Origin: Dyadobacter subterraneus
Lineage (GTDB): Bacteria > Bacteroidota > Bacteroidia > Cytophagales > Spirosomataceae
Direction: 5' to 3'
DNA length: 64,000 nucleotides
Assembly (NCBI RefSeq): GCF_015221875.1
Contig: NZ_JACYGY010000001.1
Coordinates: 3,264,501-3,328,500, forward strand
Part shown: positions 51,216 through 60,720 of the stretch, in pieces
Layout of the letters: each line of letters opens with the position of its first letter
How positions within the stretch are numbered: position 1 is the stretch's first letter
Translations under genes and position numbers: made by a program
The notes under the pieces: model-generated
What the model was told of the DNA's origin: nothing
What the model saw: only the letters and a program-made list of their open reading frames with translations
The model's database searches: none

Positions 51216-52940
51216 ATGCGTTCAACCATTCAAAAACTCTGTCTTTTCCTCCTTGCTTTTCCCCTCGCGGTTACAGCCCAAACAGGAAAGGGAAATTATT
51301 CGCCCATTACTTTAAAAGACTTGTCCTCTTTCGAGAATGCCGGTTCAAACTGGTCTGTTAAAGGAAATATTTCAATTCATCCGGTAAAAAATGAAGCTGC
51401 TAAAACCACAAATGGTGAAGGTACGCTTGTAGGAATAGCCGGTACCGCCATTACTACAAAAGTGAAAGCAAAAGATCTGCGTTTTTACGCCGAATTTATG
51501 CTTTCTCCGGGAGCAGAAGGAAATATAATTCTTCCGGGAGGACAACGCGTTCGTCTGGCCGATAATAAACAATTGGAAACCAGCGCACTTACAAGTGGTT
51601 ATATCGGACAATTCCCTGTTCAAAATGCTTCAAAGGCTCCAGGTTTATGGCAAACGATTGAACTGGCCTATGATGCTTCAGTTTCAACGGTAAAGAATTC
51701 TGCCCGTTTAAATTCTCTGAAATTAAATGACGTTATTGTTTTGGAAAGCGTATATCTCCCTTTGTCAAAATCAATCAGTGATGCGCAGTCACTTGGTTTG
51801 GAAGTTACAAAAGGTACAATCGCTTTCCGCAACATCGGTTACCAGCTTTTGAATGACCGTAAACCGTTGACATTACATAATCTGAGTTACAAATTGTATT
51901 CAGATAAATGGGATGCTCCTACTTATTCAAAACTTGAAAAAGAAAGCAAAACCAATAGTCTGACACAGGAAGTCACAAATGGAATGCGTGAATTTCACCT
52001 GATCTATGAAGGTGAAGTACTTGCCGAAGAAGATGGTGATTATGTGTTCACAAGCATTTATTCAGGTAATGTTTTCACATTTGATATTGATGGAAAGGCG
52101 ATCATTACTTCCGGAGAAAGTACTTCTCAGGAATCGCATTCAGGTTCTGTAAATCTGACAAAAGGTTCTCATAAATTCAAAATTCATTATTCCCGTTTTC
52201 CATGGCGCCAGCCGGCTTTGGGTTTGAGAGTTCAAAAAGCAGGAATTCGTACTTATGATCTGCACGTACTTTCTTCTTTGCCCGAGCCTGAGCCAAAACC
52301 TTATATTGGAGTGAATCCTGATTTACGCCCTGAAATGGTTCGTTCTTTTGTTCTTTTGGATGGTGAAAAATATAAACGTACCCATTGCATTTCAGTGGGA
52401 AGTCCTACCGGATGGAGCTATACTATGGATCTTAACCGCGGTGCTTTATTGCAGGCTTGGAGAGGTCAATTTGCTAACGTTACCGAAATGTGGTATGAAC
52501 GTGGCGAGCCTCAATTGCTGGAACCAGCGGGCTTGAAAGTACCTGTTTCAGGAAAAAGTAATCTGGCAATTCTTGAGAATGACAAAGCTGCCTGGCCGGA
52601 TTCTGCCAATGTAAATTATCTTGGTTATACTTTGGATGCACAGGGATATCCAGCCGTTCGTTACGCAATTGCTTCTGCCACCGTTAGCGATCATATCACT
52701 GCAACTAATGACGCGCTGACTATTACGTATGATGTTAAAGGTACACCGGCCGGCTCGCTTTACGCGCTACTTGCCAGCGGAAAACAAATCCAGTTGATTG
52801 AAAAAGGATTGTATCAGATTGACAACCGTTATTATATACAAATTGATAAAAAGGCAAAAGTGGTTTTAAGAAATTCCGGCGATGGTCAGGAATTGTTGCT
52901 TCCGGTTTCTAATGCAAGCAGTTACTCCATGTTCTGGTAG
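51216..52940 (+). CDS. Exported protein with DUF1080-like and PA14-like domains
   Basis: 574 residues with a signal peptide (LCLFLLAFPLAVTAQ). Residues about 30-210 resemble the DUF1080 (3-keto-disaccharide hydrolase-like, jelly-roll) domain: DLRFYAEFMLSPGAEGN, GLWQTIELAYDAS and TKGTIAFRNIGYQ. Residues about 215-350 look like a PA14 carbohydrate-binding domain: YEGEVLAEEDGDYVFTSIYSG, then DIDGKAIITSGE and GSHKFKIHYSR. The C-terminal 220 residues (GEKYKRTHCISVGSPTG onwards) are a conserved extension found with such proteins, with no catalytic role known to me. It is 44 bases before the copper-domain dehydrogenase-like gene, so the two form a unit. The carbohydrate target is unknown. Confidence 0.7.
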   Translation: MRSTIQKLCLFLLAFPLAVTAQTGKGNYSPITLKDLSSFENAGSNWSVKGNISIHPVKNEAAKTTNGEGTLVGIAGTAITTKVKAKDLRFYAEFMLSPGAEGNIILPGGQRVRLADNKQLETSALTSGYIGQFPVQNASKAPGLWQTIELAYDASVSTVKNSARLNSLKLNDVIVLESVYLPLSKSISDAQSLGLEVTKGTIAFRNIGYQLLNDRKPLTLHNLSYKLYSDKWDAPTYSKLEKESKTNSLTQEVTNGMREFHLIYEGEVLAEEDGDYVFTSIYSGNVFTFDIDGKAIITSGESTSQESHSGSVNLTKGSHKFKIHYSRFPWRQPALGLRVQKAGIRTYDLHVLSSLPEPEPKPYIGVNPDLRPEMVRSFVLLDGEKYKRTHCISVGSPTGWSYTMDLNRGALLQAWRGQFANVTEMWYERGEPQLLEPAGLKVPVSGKSNLAILENDKAAWPDSANVNYLGYTLDAQGYPAVRYAIASATVSDHITATNDALTITYDVKGTPAGSLYALLASGKQIQLIEKGLYQIDNRYYIQIDKKAKVVLRNSGDGQELLLPVSNASSYSMFW

Positions 52941-52984
52941 TTTCTTCTTTTATCTTTTTGACTAAAAATTTTATATCGTAGTAA

Positions 52985-54979
52985 ATGAAAAATATAGTTT
53001 TAACAACCCTGCTTTCTCTTGGCTGTCTTGCTGCACAGGCGCAGAGCAAAGCAAAAACCGAGGATGATTATTACCGGATCATCACCATGCCGATTCCACA
53101 AAATATTCAGATGGAAGTTGGCGGACTGGCCGTTTTGCCAGATGGCCGACTGGCCGCATCAACGCGCCGGGGTGAAGTGTGGATGATTTCCAATCCTTAT
53201 ATGAAAGGAAACGGACAGCCAACTTTCCACCGTTTTGCTTCCGGGCTTCATGAGCCTTTGGGGTTATTTTACCGTGGAAAAGATATTTTACTTTCACAGC
53301 GTGGAGAAGTTACAAGATTGGTTGATACAGATAATGATGGTGTAGCAGATGTTTACGATTCCTTTGCGCGCTGGCCGTTATCAGGGAATTATCACCAATA
53401 TTCCTACGGCCCGATTCCAATGCCAAATGGCGAAATGCTCGTAACACTTAACCTTGACTGGATCGGACGTGGTGCAAGTCAGTCCAAATGGAGAGGATGG
53501 ATGTTGAAACTTGGTCAGGATGGTTCATTAACTCCTTATGCCACAGGTCTTCGTTCTCCTGCCGGATTTGGTTCTTACAAGGGAGATATTTTTTATACTG
53601 AAAACCAGGGTGACTGGGTTGGTTCTGGTCGGATGACACATTTGGAAAAAGGTGATTTTGCGGGAAACGTTGCAGGTTTGAGATGGAGCAGTGAGCCAGG
53701 CTCGCCTGTAAAATTAAAACCGGAGGATGTTCCTGACACAGGAGAACCTCTTTACGATGTTGCCAAACGCGTTCCGGGAATTAAGCCACCGGCAGTGTGG
53801 TTTCCTCATACTCTGATGGGAATTTCAACTTCTGATTTTAAAGAAGATACAACAGGTGGAGCTTTCGGACCTTTCCAGGGACAACTTTTTGTTGGTGATC
53901 AAGGCCATAGTAAAGTAATGCGTGTGGATATGGAAAAAGTTAATGGCGTTTATCAGGGAGCTTGTTTCCCATTCCGTGAAGGTTTTGAATCAGGCATTAT
54001 CCGTATGGTTTGGGGCTTGGACGGTTCTATGTTCGTCGGACAGACGAGTCGTGGCTGGTCTGCAACCGGTAAGGCTGATTTTGGTATTCAGCGTCTGGTT
54101 TGGACAGGACAAACACCTTTTGAAATGAAAAATATACGCTCAATGCCAGATGGTTTTGAGGTAACTTTCACGTCTCCGGTTGATAAGGCAACGGCTTTGA
54201 AATCCGAATCTTACAAATTGAGCAGTTTCACTTACAAATATCATCACATTTACGGTAGCCCAATCATCAACACAAATGAATTGGCTATTAAAGGCATAGC
54301 AGTTTCAGAAGATGGACTGCGTGCACGTATTGTGATAGATCCTGCCACTTTGAGAAAAGGATATATTCATGAATTGAAAGCCGAAGGCGTTCAGTCAACG
54401 GATGGACTTTCGCTTTTGCATAACATCGGATATTATACTTTGAATGAAATCGCAGGTGGTGCAGCTTTAACCAGTTCTCAATACACAGCAAGTTCGAAAC
54501 CAGCAATGGCCCACGATATGAGCACTATGACGGCTTCGGATTCGAAAGGTGCTGAAACAAATTCTGCCAAACGTGTTACTGAAATGCCTGCATCATGGAC
54601 CAATGGCCCGGATCAGGTGATTAATATCGGTACGGTTCCGGGATTGAAATTTGACATTTCTGAAATTCAGGTAAAAGCTGGCAGCAAGATCAGACTGAAC
54701 CTGAACAACAATGATGACATGCTTCACAATCTTGTCGTTGTAAAACCGGGAACAGCCAATACCGTTGGTGAACTTGGATTAAATCTTGGTTTGAAAGGAA
54801 CTGAAATGAATTATGTTCCAAAAACAAATGATGTGCTTTTCCATACTAATATCGTAGAACCGGAAAAAACAGAATCCATCTATTTCGTTGCGCCTAAGCA
54901 AGTTGGCGTTTATCAATATTTGTGCACTTTCCCAGGACATTACACATTAATGCAGGGAAAATTAAAAGTTGTTAAGTAG
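52985..54979 (+). CDS. Exported dehydrogenase-like propeller fused to an azurin-type copper domain
   Basis: 664 residues with a signal peptide (VLTTLLSLGCLAAQAQ). Residues about 40-400 form a beta-propeller like PQQ/sorbosone-dehydrogenase-type and PVC heme-binding proteins: GGLAVLPDGRLAASTRRGEV, LVDTDNDGVADVYDSFA and GLRSPAGFGSYKGDIFYTEN. The C-terminal 120 residues are a cupredoxin with the complete blue-copper ligand set: a His in DMLHNLVVV, then Cys-x4-His-x3-Met in CTFPGHYTLM, exactly as in azurin. Electrons from an oxidised substrate could pass to the copper and then to the respiratory chain (inference). It follows the PA14-like gene. Auracyanin-type annotations are common for such fusions. 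Confidence 0.8.
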   Translation: MKNIVLTTLLSLGCLAAQAQSKAKTEDDYYRIITMPIPQNIQMEVGGLAVLPDGRLAASTRRGEVWMISNPYMKGNGQPTFHRFASGLHEPLGLFYRGKDILLSQRGEVTRLVDTDNDGVADVYDSFARWPLSGNYHQYSYGPIPMPNGEMLVTLNLDWIGRGASQSKWRGWMLKLGQDGSLTPYATGLRSPAGFGSYKGDIFYTENQGDWVGSGRMTHLEKGDFAGNVAGLRWSSEPGSPVKLKPEDVPDTGEPLYDVAKRVPGIKPPAVWFPHTLMGISTSDFKEDTTGGAFGPFQGQLFVGDQGHSKVMRVDMEKVNGVYQGACFPFREGFESGIIRMVWGLDGSMFVGQTSRGWSATGKADFGIQRLVWTGQTPFEMKNIRSMPDGFEVTFTSPVDKATALKSESYKLSSFTYKYHHIYGSPIINTNELAIKGIAVSEDGLRARIVIDPATLRKGYIHELKAEGVQSTDGLSLLHNIGYYTLNEIAGGAALTSSQYTASSKPAMAHDMSTMTASDSKGAETNSAKRVTEMPASWTNGPDQVINIGTVPGLKFDISEIQVKAGSKIRLNLNNNDDMLHNLVVVKPGTANTVGELGLNLGLKGTEMNYVPKTNDVLFHTNIVEPEKTESIYFVAPKQVGVYQYLCTFPGHYTLMQGKLKVVK

Positions 54980-54987
54980 AAATTTCC

Positions 54988-55025
54988 AATCTCCCCGTCC
55001 GTTTCTAAATGGCGGGGAGATTTAT
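54988..55025 (+). terminator. Hairpin terminator after the copper-domain gene
   Basis: AATCTCCCCG (54988-54997) pairs perfectly with CGGGGAGATT (55013-55022). The T-run after it is short, so termination may be partial. Confidence 0.65.
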
Positions 55026-55157
55026 GATTGCCTCTCCCCTTTCCTGTCTTTTCTAATAAAATTTTAAAGAAAGATCCAAGTAAAAAAGGTAGAGAACCGC
55101 ATTTTTTCAATATGATAATTTGTTGATTTATTTAAACATTACCTATCAGGCTTTAAT

Positions 55158-55769
55158 TTGAATAATGATATAAACATATCCGGCAATACAGATCCTAATG
55201 CAGACATGTGGCTTAAATTTAAGTCAGGAGATGCTGCGGCTTTTGGTGAACTTGCACAAATCCACTATCGTGCGTTATATAATTATGCAACAAAGTTTTC
55301 GTCCGATTCCGATTTTATCAGGGATTGTATTCAGGAACTGTATCTGGAATTATGGGAACGCCGGTCATTTTTATCTGAAACCGCTTTTGTCAAATCTTAT
55401 CTCTTAAAAGCATTACGTCACAAACTGATTAAGGAAAGTCTTCGCCTCAAACGTTTTAAGGAACATAAAGAATTATCATTTGATGCGGACGATGCGGATC
55501 TGTCCATCGAATCACATATCATTGAAAACGAACAGTTAAAACATCAGATTAAACGATTAAATCAAATCGTTTCTCACCTTACCAAAAGACAGCAGGAAAT
55601 CATTTATCTGCGCTTTTATCAAAATCTGGAAAATGAAGATATCGCTCAGATCATGAGCCTTGGGCGCCAAAGCGTTGCCAATCTTTTATACCGCACAATC
55701 AAGGAAATCAAGGATATATGGATGCCCGCAGAATTTTTCTGGGGATTACTTCTTATCGCATTCTGCTGA
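55158..55769 (+). CDS. ECF-type RNA polymerase sigma factor (FecI-like)
   Basis: 203 residues from a TTG at 55158; the next in-frame ATG (55206) would remove part of region 2. Region 2 includes FIRDCIQELYLELWERR. Region 4 includes LTKRQQEIIYLRFYQNLENEDIAQ and a helix ending SVANLLYRTIKEI. It belongs to the sigma-70 family found next to FecR and TonB-dependent receptors. In this arrangement the sigma factor would be released when substrate binds the STN-bearing SusC. The C-terminal tail (AEFFWGLLLIAF) is unusually hydrophobic. FecR follows after about 180 bases. Confidence 0.88.
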   Translation: MNNDINISGNTDPNADMWLKFKSGDAAAFGELAQIHYRALYNYATKFSSDSDFIRDCIQELYLELWERRSFLSETAFVKSYLLKALRHKLIKESLRLKRFKEHKELSFDADDADLSIESHIIENEQLKHQIKRLNQIVSHLTKRQQEIIYLRFYQNLENEDIAQIMSLGRQSVANLLYRTIKEIKDIWMPAEFFWGLLLIAFC

Positions 55770-55949
55770 TTTTCAAGCACTCTCAAATTTTATAGTACTA
55801 TTCCAAAAAATATTTTGATTTTTTTGGTTATCCATGACCAAAAATCAGACATACATAATAAAACCGCTCACAGAATAGTGAAATGTGAATTTTAACTTGC
55901 ACTATTCAAACACCCCTAAACCTAATAATAATTTCTATTGCTAAACTCT

Positions 55950-57032
55950 ATGATCAATTACCGTAATTATTCTGTTGAAGAATTCGCTACTGACGAAAAA
56001 TTTCGTCAATGGGTTCTTGATCCTTCCGGCGAGGTAATCCATTTCTGGGAAACCTGGCTGCTGCATAATCCGGATAGGCACAATACGGTTAATCAGGCCA
56101 CAGAACTGGTTTTGGGCATTCATGAGAAATATAAAGACGATTTAAGCGAGGAAAGTATTCAGGCAGAAATTAATGCGCTGGTTGAATTGGCTGAGCTTAG
56201 TAAAAAGAAAAAACGTTTTGCCTTCTTAAACAATCCATTTTGGCGCGCCGCTGCAATGGTCGCTTTGATTTCAGGACTTGGCTATTTTTATTACTATAAT
56301 CATTTAATACAAAGACCGGAAAAGGTTTCTTACACAGACATGCTTGTGAAGAGAAATCTTACAAATAAAGAAATGACCATTCTGTTAAACGACGGAAGTG
56401 TGGCAACGTTGAAAAAAGGCAGCTCCCTGAAATATCCGGCTAAATTCTCCGGAGATACCAGAGAAGTATTTCTAACCGGTGAAGCTTTTTTTGATGTTAC
56501 AAAAAATCCGACCCAACCTTTTCTGGTATATGCCAACGAGACAGTTACCAAAGTGTTGGGTACCAGTTTCCGGGTAAAAGCACCAGAGGGTGAAAACACG
56601 GTCATGGTTTTTGTAAAGACCGGTAAAGTATCAGTTTATCCAAAAAAGGAATATGAGACTTTATCAAATCAAACTGATCATGAAGTTTCCGGAGTAATTC
56701 TGCAACCAAACCAGCAGGTGGCGTTTTATAAAAAAGAAAACCGCCTGGAAAAAGGAATAGTTGAAAATCCAGATCTGTTATCTGAATCAGCCCTAAATCA
56801 GGAATTAATTTTTGATGATCAGCCGGTTTCCGATGTGTTACGGACTCTTGAAAAAATGTATGGAATTGCCATCATGTTTGACGAGGAAAGTTTATCGCAA
56901 TGTCCGATCAGCACCACTTTTAAAGAAGAAAATCTTAAACAAAGGATGAATGCAATTTGTCAGGCTATCGGAGCGACTTACGAGGTTGTAGATGGCCAGA
57001 TTATTCTGAATAGTAAAGGTTGCAGTCATTAA
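55950..57032 (+). CDS. FecR-family anti-sigma factor
   Basis: 360 residues from the ATG at 55950; a TTG at 55938 adds four residues. A cytoplasmic N-terminal part (about 1-90) would hold the sigma factor. One membrane helix (RAAAMVALISGLGYFYYY) follows. The periplasmic part has the FecR domain (TILLNDGSVATLKKGSSLKY, FLTGEAFFDVTKNPTQPFLVY and GTSFRVKAPEG) and a C-terminal DUF4974 domain (LIFDDQPVSDVLRTLEKMYG), which contacts the STN domain of SusC in characterised systems. It relays the uptake signal across the inner membrane. susC 2 follows after about 210 bases. Confidence 0.9.
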   Translation: MINYRNYSVEEFATDEKFRQWVLDPSGEVIHFWETWLLHNPDRHNTVNQATELVLGIHEKYKDDLSEESIQAEINALVELAELSKKKKRFAFLNNPFWRAAAMVALISGLGYFYYYNHLIQRPEKVSYTDMLVKRNLTNKEMTILLNDGSVATLKKGSSLKYPAKFSGDTREVFLTGEAFFDVTKNPTQPFLVYANETVTKVLGTSFRVKAPEGENTVMVFVKTGKVSVYPKKEYETLSNQTDHEVSGVILQPNQQVAFYKKENRLEKGIVENPDLLSESALNQELIFDDQPVSDVLRTLEKMYGIAIMFDEESLSQCPISTTFKEENLKQRMNAICQAIGATYEVVDGQIILNSKGCSH

Positions 57033-57112
57033 AAACGCTTTGACCCGGTACATGTAACTAACCAAACCAATTGAGAGTGCCTATGAATTAAATCAACCTC
57101 CCATACATTTAA

Positions 57113-57145
57113 AGAGCCAGCGATGATTGCGCCATCACTGACTCT
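57113..57145 (+). promoter_or_regulatory. Hairpin in the susC 2 leader
   Basis: AGAG-c-CAG-c-GATG pairs with CATC-a-CTG-a-CTCT, so three short stems are interrupted by symmetric mismatches. It lies in the FecR-susC gap, about 100 bases before the susC ATG. Could be a leader RNA structure; no known riboswitch is recognised. Confidence 0.35.
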
Positions 57146-57243
57146 ATGCGTCCCCAACGCTTGCAGGCACCATCCGGTTAAAGATGTAAGGGGAACTTTT
57201 TGTCCAAATTTTTTCACGAATCCAGAACAAAACAATCAAAACT

Positions 57244-60200
57244 ATGAAAAAAAACCGACAATCGATTCGGCTACTATGTAGTGTTATGAAAATATCATTT
57301 TTCCAATTAATGTTGGCTTATATCTTCTCGACTATCGCCTCTGCCACAGTGGTTGACGCTCAGGAAATATTGAATCAGAAGGTAACAATCGATGTAAATA
57401 ACCAGGATATGAAAAGTGTCCTGACCAAACTAAATAAACTAACGCAAATACGTTTTACTTACAGTTCCGCAGTTATCAATACCCAAAGAAAAGTTACCCT
57501 GAAAGCTGTTGAAAAACCGTTGTCAGATGTTCTGGACGATCTATTACGTCCGATGAACCTGGGATATAAACTTGATGGAAAACAGGTAATTCTGGTTAAA
57601 GGTGCTAACCAGCCCAGCAGTTTCGTTAATGAGATGTCTTCGGGAGCTTCTTCATCGATTGACAGAAATATCACTGGAAAGGTAATTGACGAAAAGGGTG
57701 AACCTCTGCCGGGCGTAAGTGTGGTTGTAAAATCGACCAAAACAGGTACTGCGACCAATACAGAAGGAACCTATCAGCTAAGTATTCCGGATGACAATGC
57801 AGTTTTGATTTTTTCCTATGTTGGTTATACGCCGCAGGAAGTTACAGTTGGCAACCGTTCCAATGTAGACGTTTCATTGGTACCAGATGTTAGAAATCTG
57901 GAAATGGTAGTTGTAACGGCTTTGGGTATCAAACGCGATGCTAAAAAACTGGGTTACTCCACAGCAACCGTAAATACTGAGGAGTTGCAAACAAACCGTA
58001 CGACAAACCTTGGTAATAGTTTACAAGGAAAAGTTGCTGGTTTAAACGTTTCGCCACCAGCCAGTGGACCGGGTGGCTCTACTAAAATCCGTATTCGCGG
58101 TCAGTCTTCTTTTGGCGGAAACAACTCACCTTTAATTATTGTAAATGGTGTTCCGATCAATAACACAAGCGTTTCAGCGGGTGGGTCTGCCGGTAATGGT
58201 ACTGGTAACCCAACGGGCGGATCTTCGGATGCAGGTGATGGTTTGCAAAGTATTAATCAGGATGATATCGAATCGATGACCGTTCTGAAAGGTGCCGCAG
58301 CTGCTGCACTTTACGGTTTCCGCGCAAAGGATGGTGCAATTATTATCACAACAAAATCCGGTACAAAAACGGCAGGTATTGGTGTTGAAATCAACTCCAA
58401 CTTTCAGGCTCAGCAGGCTTTGGATTACACGAATTTTCAATATGATTACGGTCAGGGTGAATTTGGAAAAAGACCAACCACAACTGCTGAAGCGCAAAGT
58501 TCTGGTGTGTTTTCTTTTGGAGAAAAAATGGATGGCAAGCCTACGCCTCAGTTTGATGGTTCTACCCAACCCTATTCTGCAAATAAAAACCGTATTAAAG
58601 ATTTTTATCGCACTGGAACAAGTTTTACCAATTCTGTGGCACTTTCAGGAGGAAATGAAAAAGGAAATTTCCGCTTGTCATTTGCCAATACGGACGCAAA
58701 CGCGATCGTACCAAATTCTGACTACCATAAGAAAATTTTCAACCTGGGTTTGAATTATAAATTCACGCCAAAACTTTCGGCTCAGCTCAACGCGAACTAT
58801 TCGAACGAATACAACCATAATCCTCCGCAAATCGGTCTTCAGGATATGAACGCCAATACCACAATTTATACTCTGGCGACAAGTATTGCAGTTCCATGGC
58901 TTAAACAACGCAAAGATGCGAACGGAAATGAAGCACCGCTTTCCCGTTTTACCAACAGAAATAATCCATACTGGGTTGCTTATGACCGTTTCGAAAATGT
59001 AAGGCGCGACCGTATTTTTGGAAATACATCAGTACGATATGAATTTACAAAATGGTTATATGCGCAGGCACGTATCGGTCAGGATTACTACACAAGACCA
59101 TACAATTATAACCGCCCGACAGGAACACGCTCTATTGGTGCAGTAACAACCGGATTTAACGGATATTACTATCAGGACGTTTCTACTTTCCGTGAAAGGA
59201 ATATGGACTTCTTACTTGGTGGAAATCATACTTTTGGTGATTTTGGAATAGATGTGACTTTGGGAGGAAACCAGCTTCTTCAAGTAAGCGACAATATGTC
59301 GACTGCTGTAACGAACTTCTATATTCGTGATTTGTACACGATCGGAAACGGACAAATCAAGAGCCCCAATTACAGTTACAGCAAAAAGAAAGTTAACTCC
59401 ATCTACGGAGCTGCGGAATTCTCTTACAAAAACTTTCTTTATATCAACGTAACAGGAAGAAACGACTGGTTCTCAACATTGAATCCTGAATCCAACAGTT
59501 ATCTGTATCCTTCTGTAAGTGGAAGTTTTGTTTTCAGTCAGGCATTTAATCAGCTTCCATCATGGTTGAATTATGGAAAACTTCGCGCTGCTTATGCAGA
59601 AGTGGGTGGTGATACTGATCCCTATTCGAACAATTTATATTATGCACTGAATGCCAATCCGTTCAACGGAGTTGCTTTGGGAAATATTTCCAGCAACGTC
59701 AGTCCTAATGCAAATCTTCGTCCACTGAAAGTAAAAGAATTTGAAATGGGTCTTGAATTCAAAACTTTCGATAGCCGGTTGAATCTTGACATGTCGGTTT
59801 ATAAAAAGAACACGGTTGATGAAATTCTGAACGTGGATGTTTCAAATACTTCCGGTTTCTCTGGTACCAAAGTGAATATTGGTAAACTTCAAAACAAAGG
59901 TGTTGAATTCTTACTTACTATCGTGCCGGTAAAAACAGAAAACCTGATCTGGGAAACCAGCTTTAACGGAAGTTACAACATCAGTAAGGTAATAGAACTG
60001 GCACAAAATCAGCTTCGTTTTGATGTTGGAACGGGTGAATTCTTCGGAATTGTTTCTCATGAAGTAGGAAAACCGCTGGCTTCATTAAGAGGATTTGACT
60101 ACAAACGCGATGCACAGGGAAGAATCCTGACTGCCGGTGGTTTGCCTCAGCAAGGAAACCTTACAACATTCGGAAGTGCTATTCCAAAATGGGTTGGCGC

Positions 60201-60702
60201 CTGGCTTAACACATTCAATGTGAAAGGTTTTCGCATTACCACACAGGTTGATTTCAAAGCCGGATACAAGATTATGTCTAACTCAAACCTGAACTTCTTA
60301 CGTGAAGGTTTGTCAAAACCATCTCTTGTTGGTCGTGAAGGCGGTGTTGTTTTTGATGGTGTAAATGCAGACGGCACGCCTAATACTACGAAAGTTGAAG
60401 CAGAACAATTCTACACGGCTTACCGCAGTACCAACATTGCAACGCCTTTCATGTACAACGGAAGTTTTGTTAGATGGAGAACGCTTTCAATCGGGTACGA
60501 TCTTTCCCGTTATGTCAACAAATCGTTCATCAAAGGCCTGAGCATTTCGGCCATGGTAAACAACGTCTGGATGATCAAGAAATATATTGACAACCTTGAT
60601 CCTGAGGCTCAGGTTTCTTCATCAGATAATCTTCAGGGAATTGAAACCCACACGCTTCCAACAACAAGAAGCTACGGATTGAACCTGAACATCAAGCTAT
60701 AA
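57244..60702 (+). CDS. SusC/RagA-family TonB-linked outer-membrane protein with STN signalling domain (pair 2)
   Basis: 1152 residues. The signal peptide ends near ATVVDAQ (start ATG 57244; an ATG at 57289 is possible). Residues about 45-118 are an STN domain (TIDVNNQDMKSVLTKLNKLT, then LSDVLDDLLRPMNLGYKLDG), which distinguishes it from susC 1 and lets it signal to FecR. A carboxypeptidase-regulatory-like domain (GKVIDEKGEPLPGVSVVVK), TonB-box-like VVVTALGIKRDAKK, the plug with LKGAAAAALYGFRAKDGAI and a barrel ending in SYGLNLNIKL follow. It imports the inducing nutrient. Partner susD starts 18 bases downstream. Confidence 0.93.
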   Translation: MKKNRQSIRLLCSVMKISFFQLMLAYIFSTIASATVVDAQEILNQKVTIDVNNQDMKSVLTKLNKLTQIRFTYSSAVINTQRKVTLKAVEKPLSDVLDDLLRPMNLGYKLDGKQVILVKGANQPSSFVNEMSSGASSSIDRNITGKVIDEKGEPLPGVSVVVKSTKTGTATNTEGTYQLSIPDDNAVLIFSYVGYTPQEVTVGNRSNVDVSLVPDVRNLEMVVVTALGIKRDAKKLGYSTATVNTEELQTNRTTNLGNSLQGKVAGLNVSPPASGPGGSTKIRIRGQSSFGGNNSPLIIVNGVPINNTSVSAGGSAGNGTGNPTGGSSDAGDGLQSINQDDIESMTVLKGAAAAALYGFRAKDGAIIITTKSGTKTAGIGVEINSNFQAQQALDYTNFQYDYGQGEFGKRPTTTAEAQSSGVFSFGEKMDGKPTPQFDGSTQPYSANKNRIKDFYRTGTSFTNSVALSGGNEKGNFRLSFANTDANAIVPNSDYHKKIFNLGLNYKFTPKLSAQLNANYSNEYNHNPPQIGLQDMNANTTIYTLATSIAVPWLKQRKDANGNEAPLSRFTNRNNPYWVAYDRFENVRRDRIFGNTSVRYEFTKWLYAQARIGQDYYTRPYNYNRPTGTRSIGAVTTGFNGYYYQDVSTFRERNMDFLLGGNHTFGDFGIDVTLGGNQLLQVSDNMSTAVTNFYIRDLYTIGNGQIKSPNYSYSKKKVNSIYGAAEFSYKNFLYINVTGRNDWFSTLNPESNSYLYPSVSGSFVFSQAFNQLPSWLNYGKLRAAYAEVGGDTDPYSNNLYYALNANPFNGVALGNISSNVSPNANLRPLKVKEFEMGLEFKTFDSRLNLDMSVYKKNTVDEILNVDVSNTSGFSGTKVNIGKLQNKGVEFLLTIVPVKTENLIWETSFNGSYNISKVIELAQNQLRFDVGTGEFFGIVSHEVGKPLASLRGFDYKRDAQGRILTAGGLPQQGNLTTFGSAIPKWVGAWLNTFNVKGFRITTQVDFKAGYKIMSNSNLNFLREGLSKPSLVGREGGVVFDGVNADGTPNTTKVEAEQFYTAYRSTNIATPFMYNGSFVRWRTLSIGYDLSRYVNKSFIKGLSISAMVNNVWMIKKYIDNLDPEAQVSSSDNLQGIETHTLPTTRSYGLNLNIKL

Positions 60703-60720
60703 CTTTTATAAAAGACCGAC

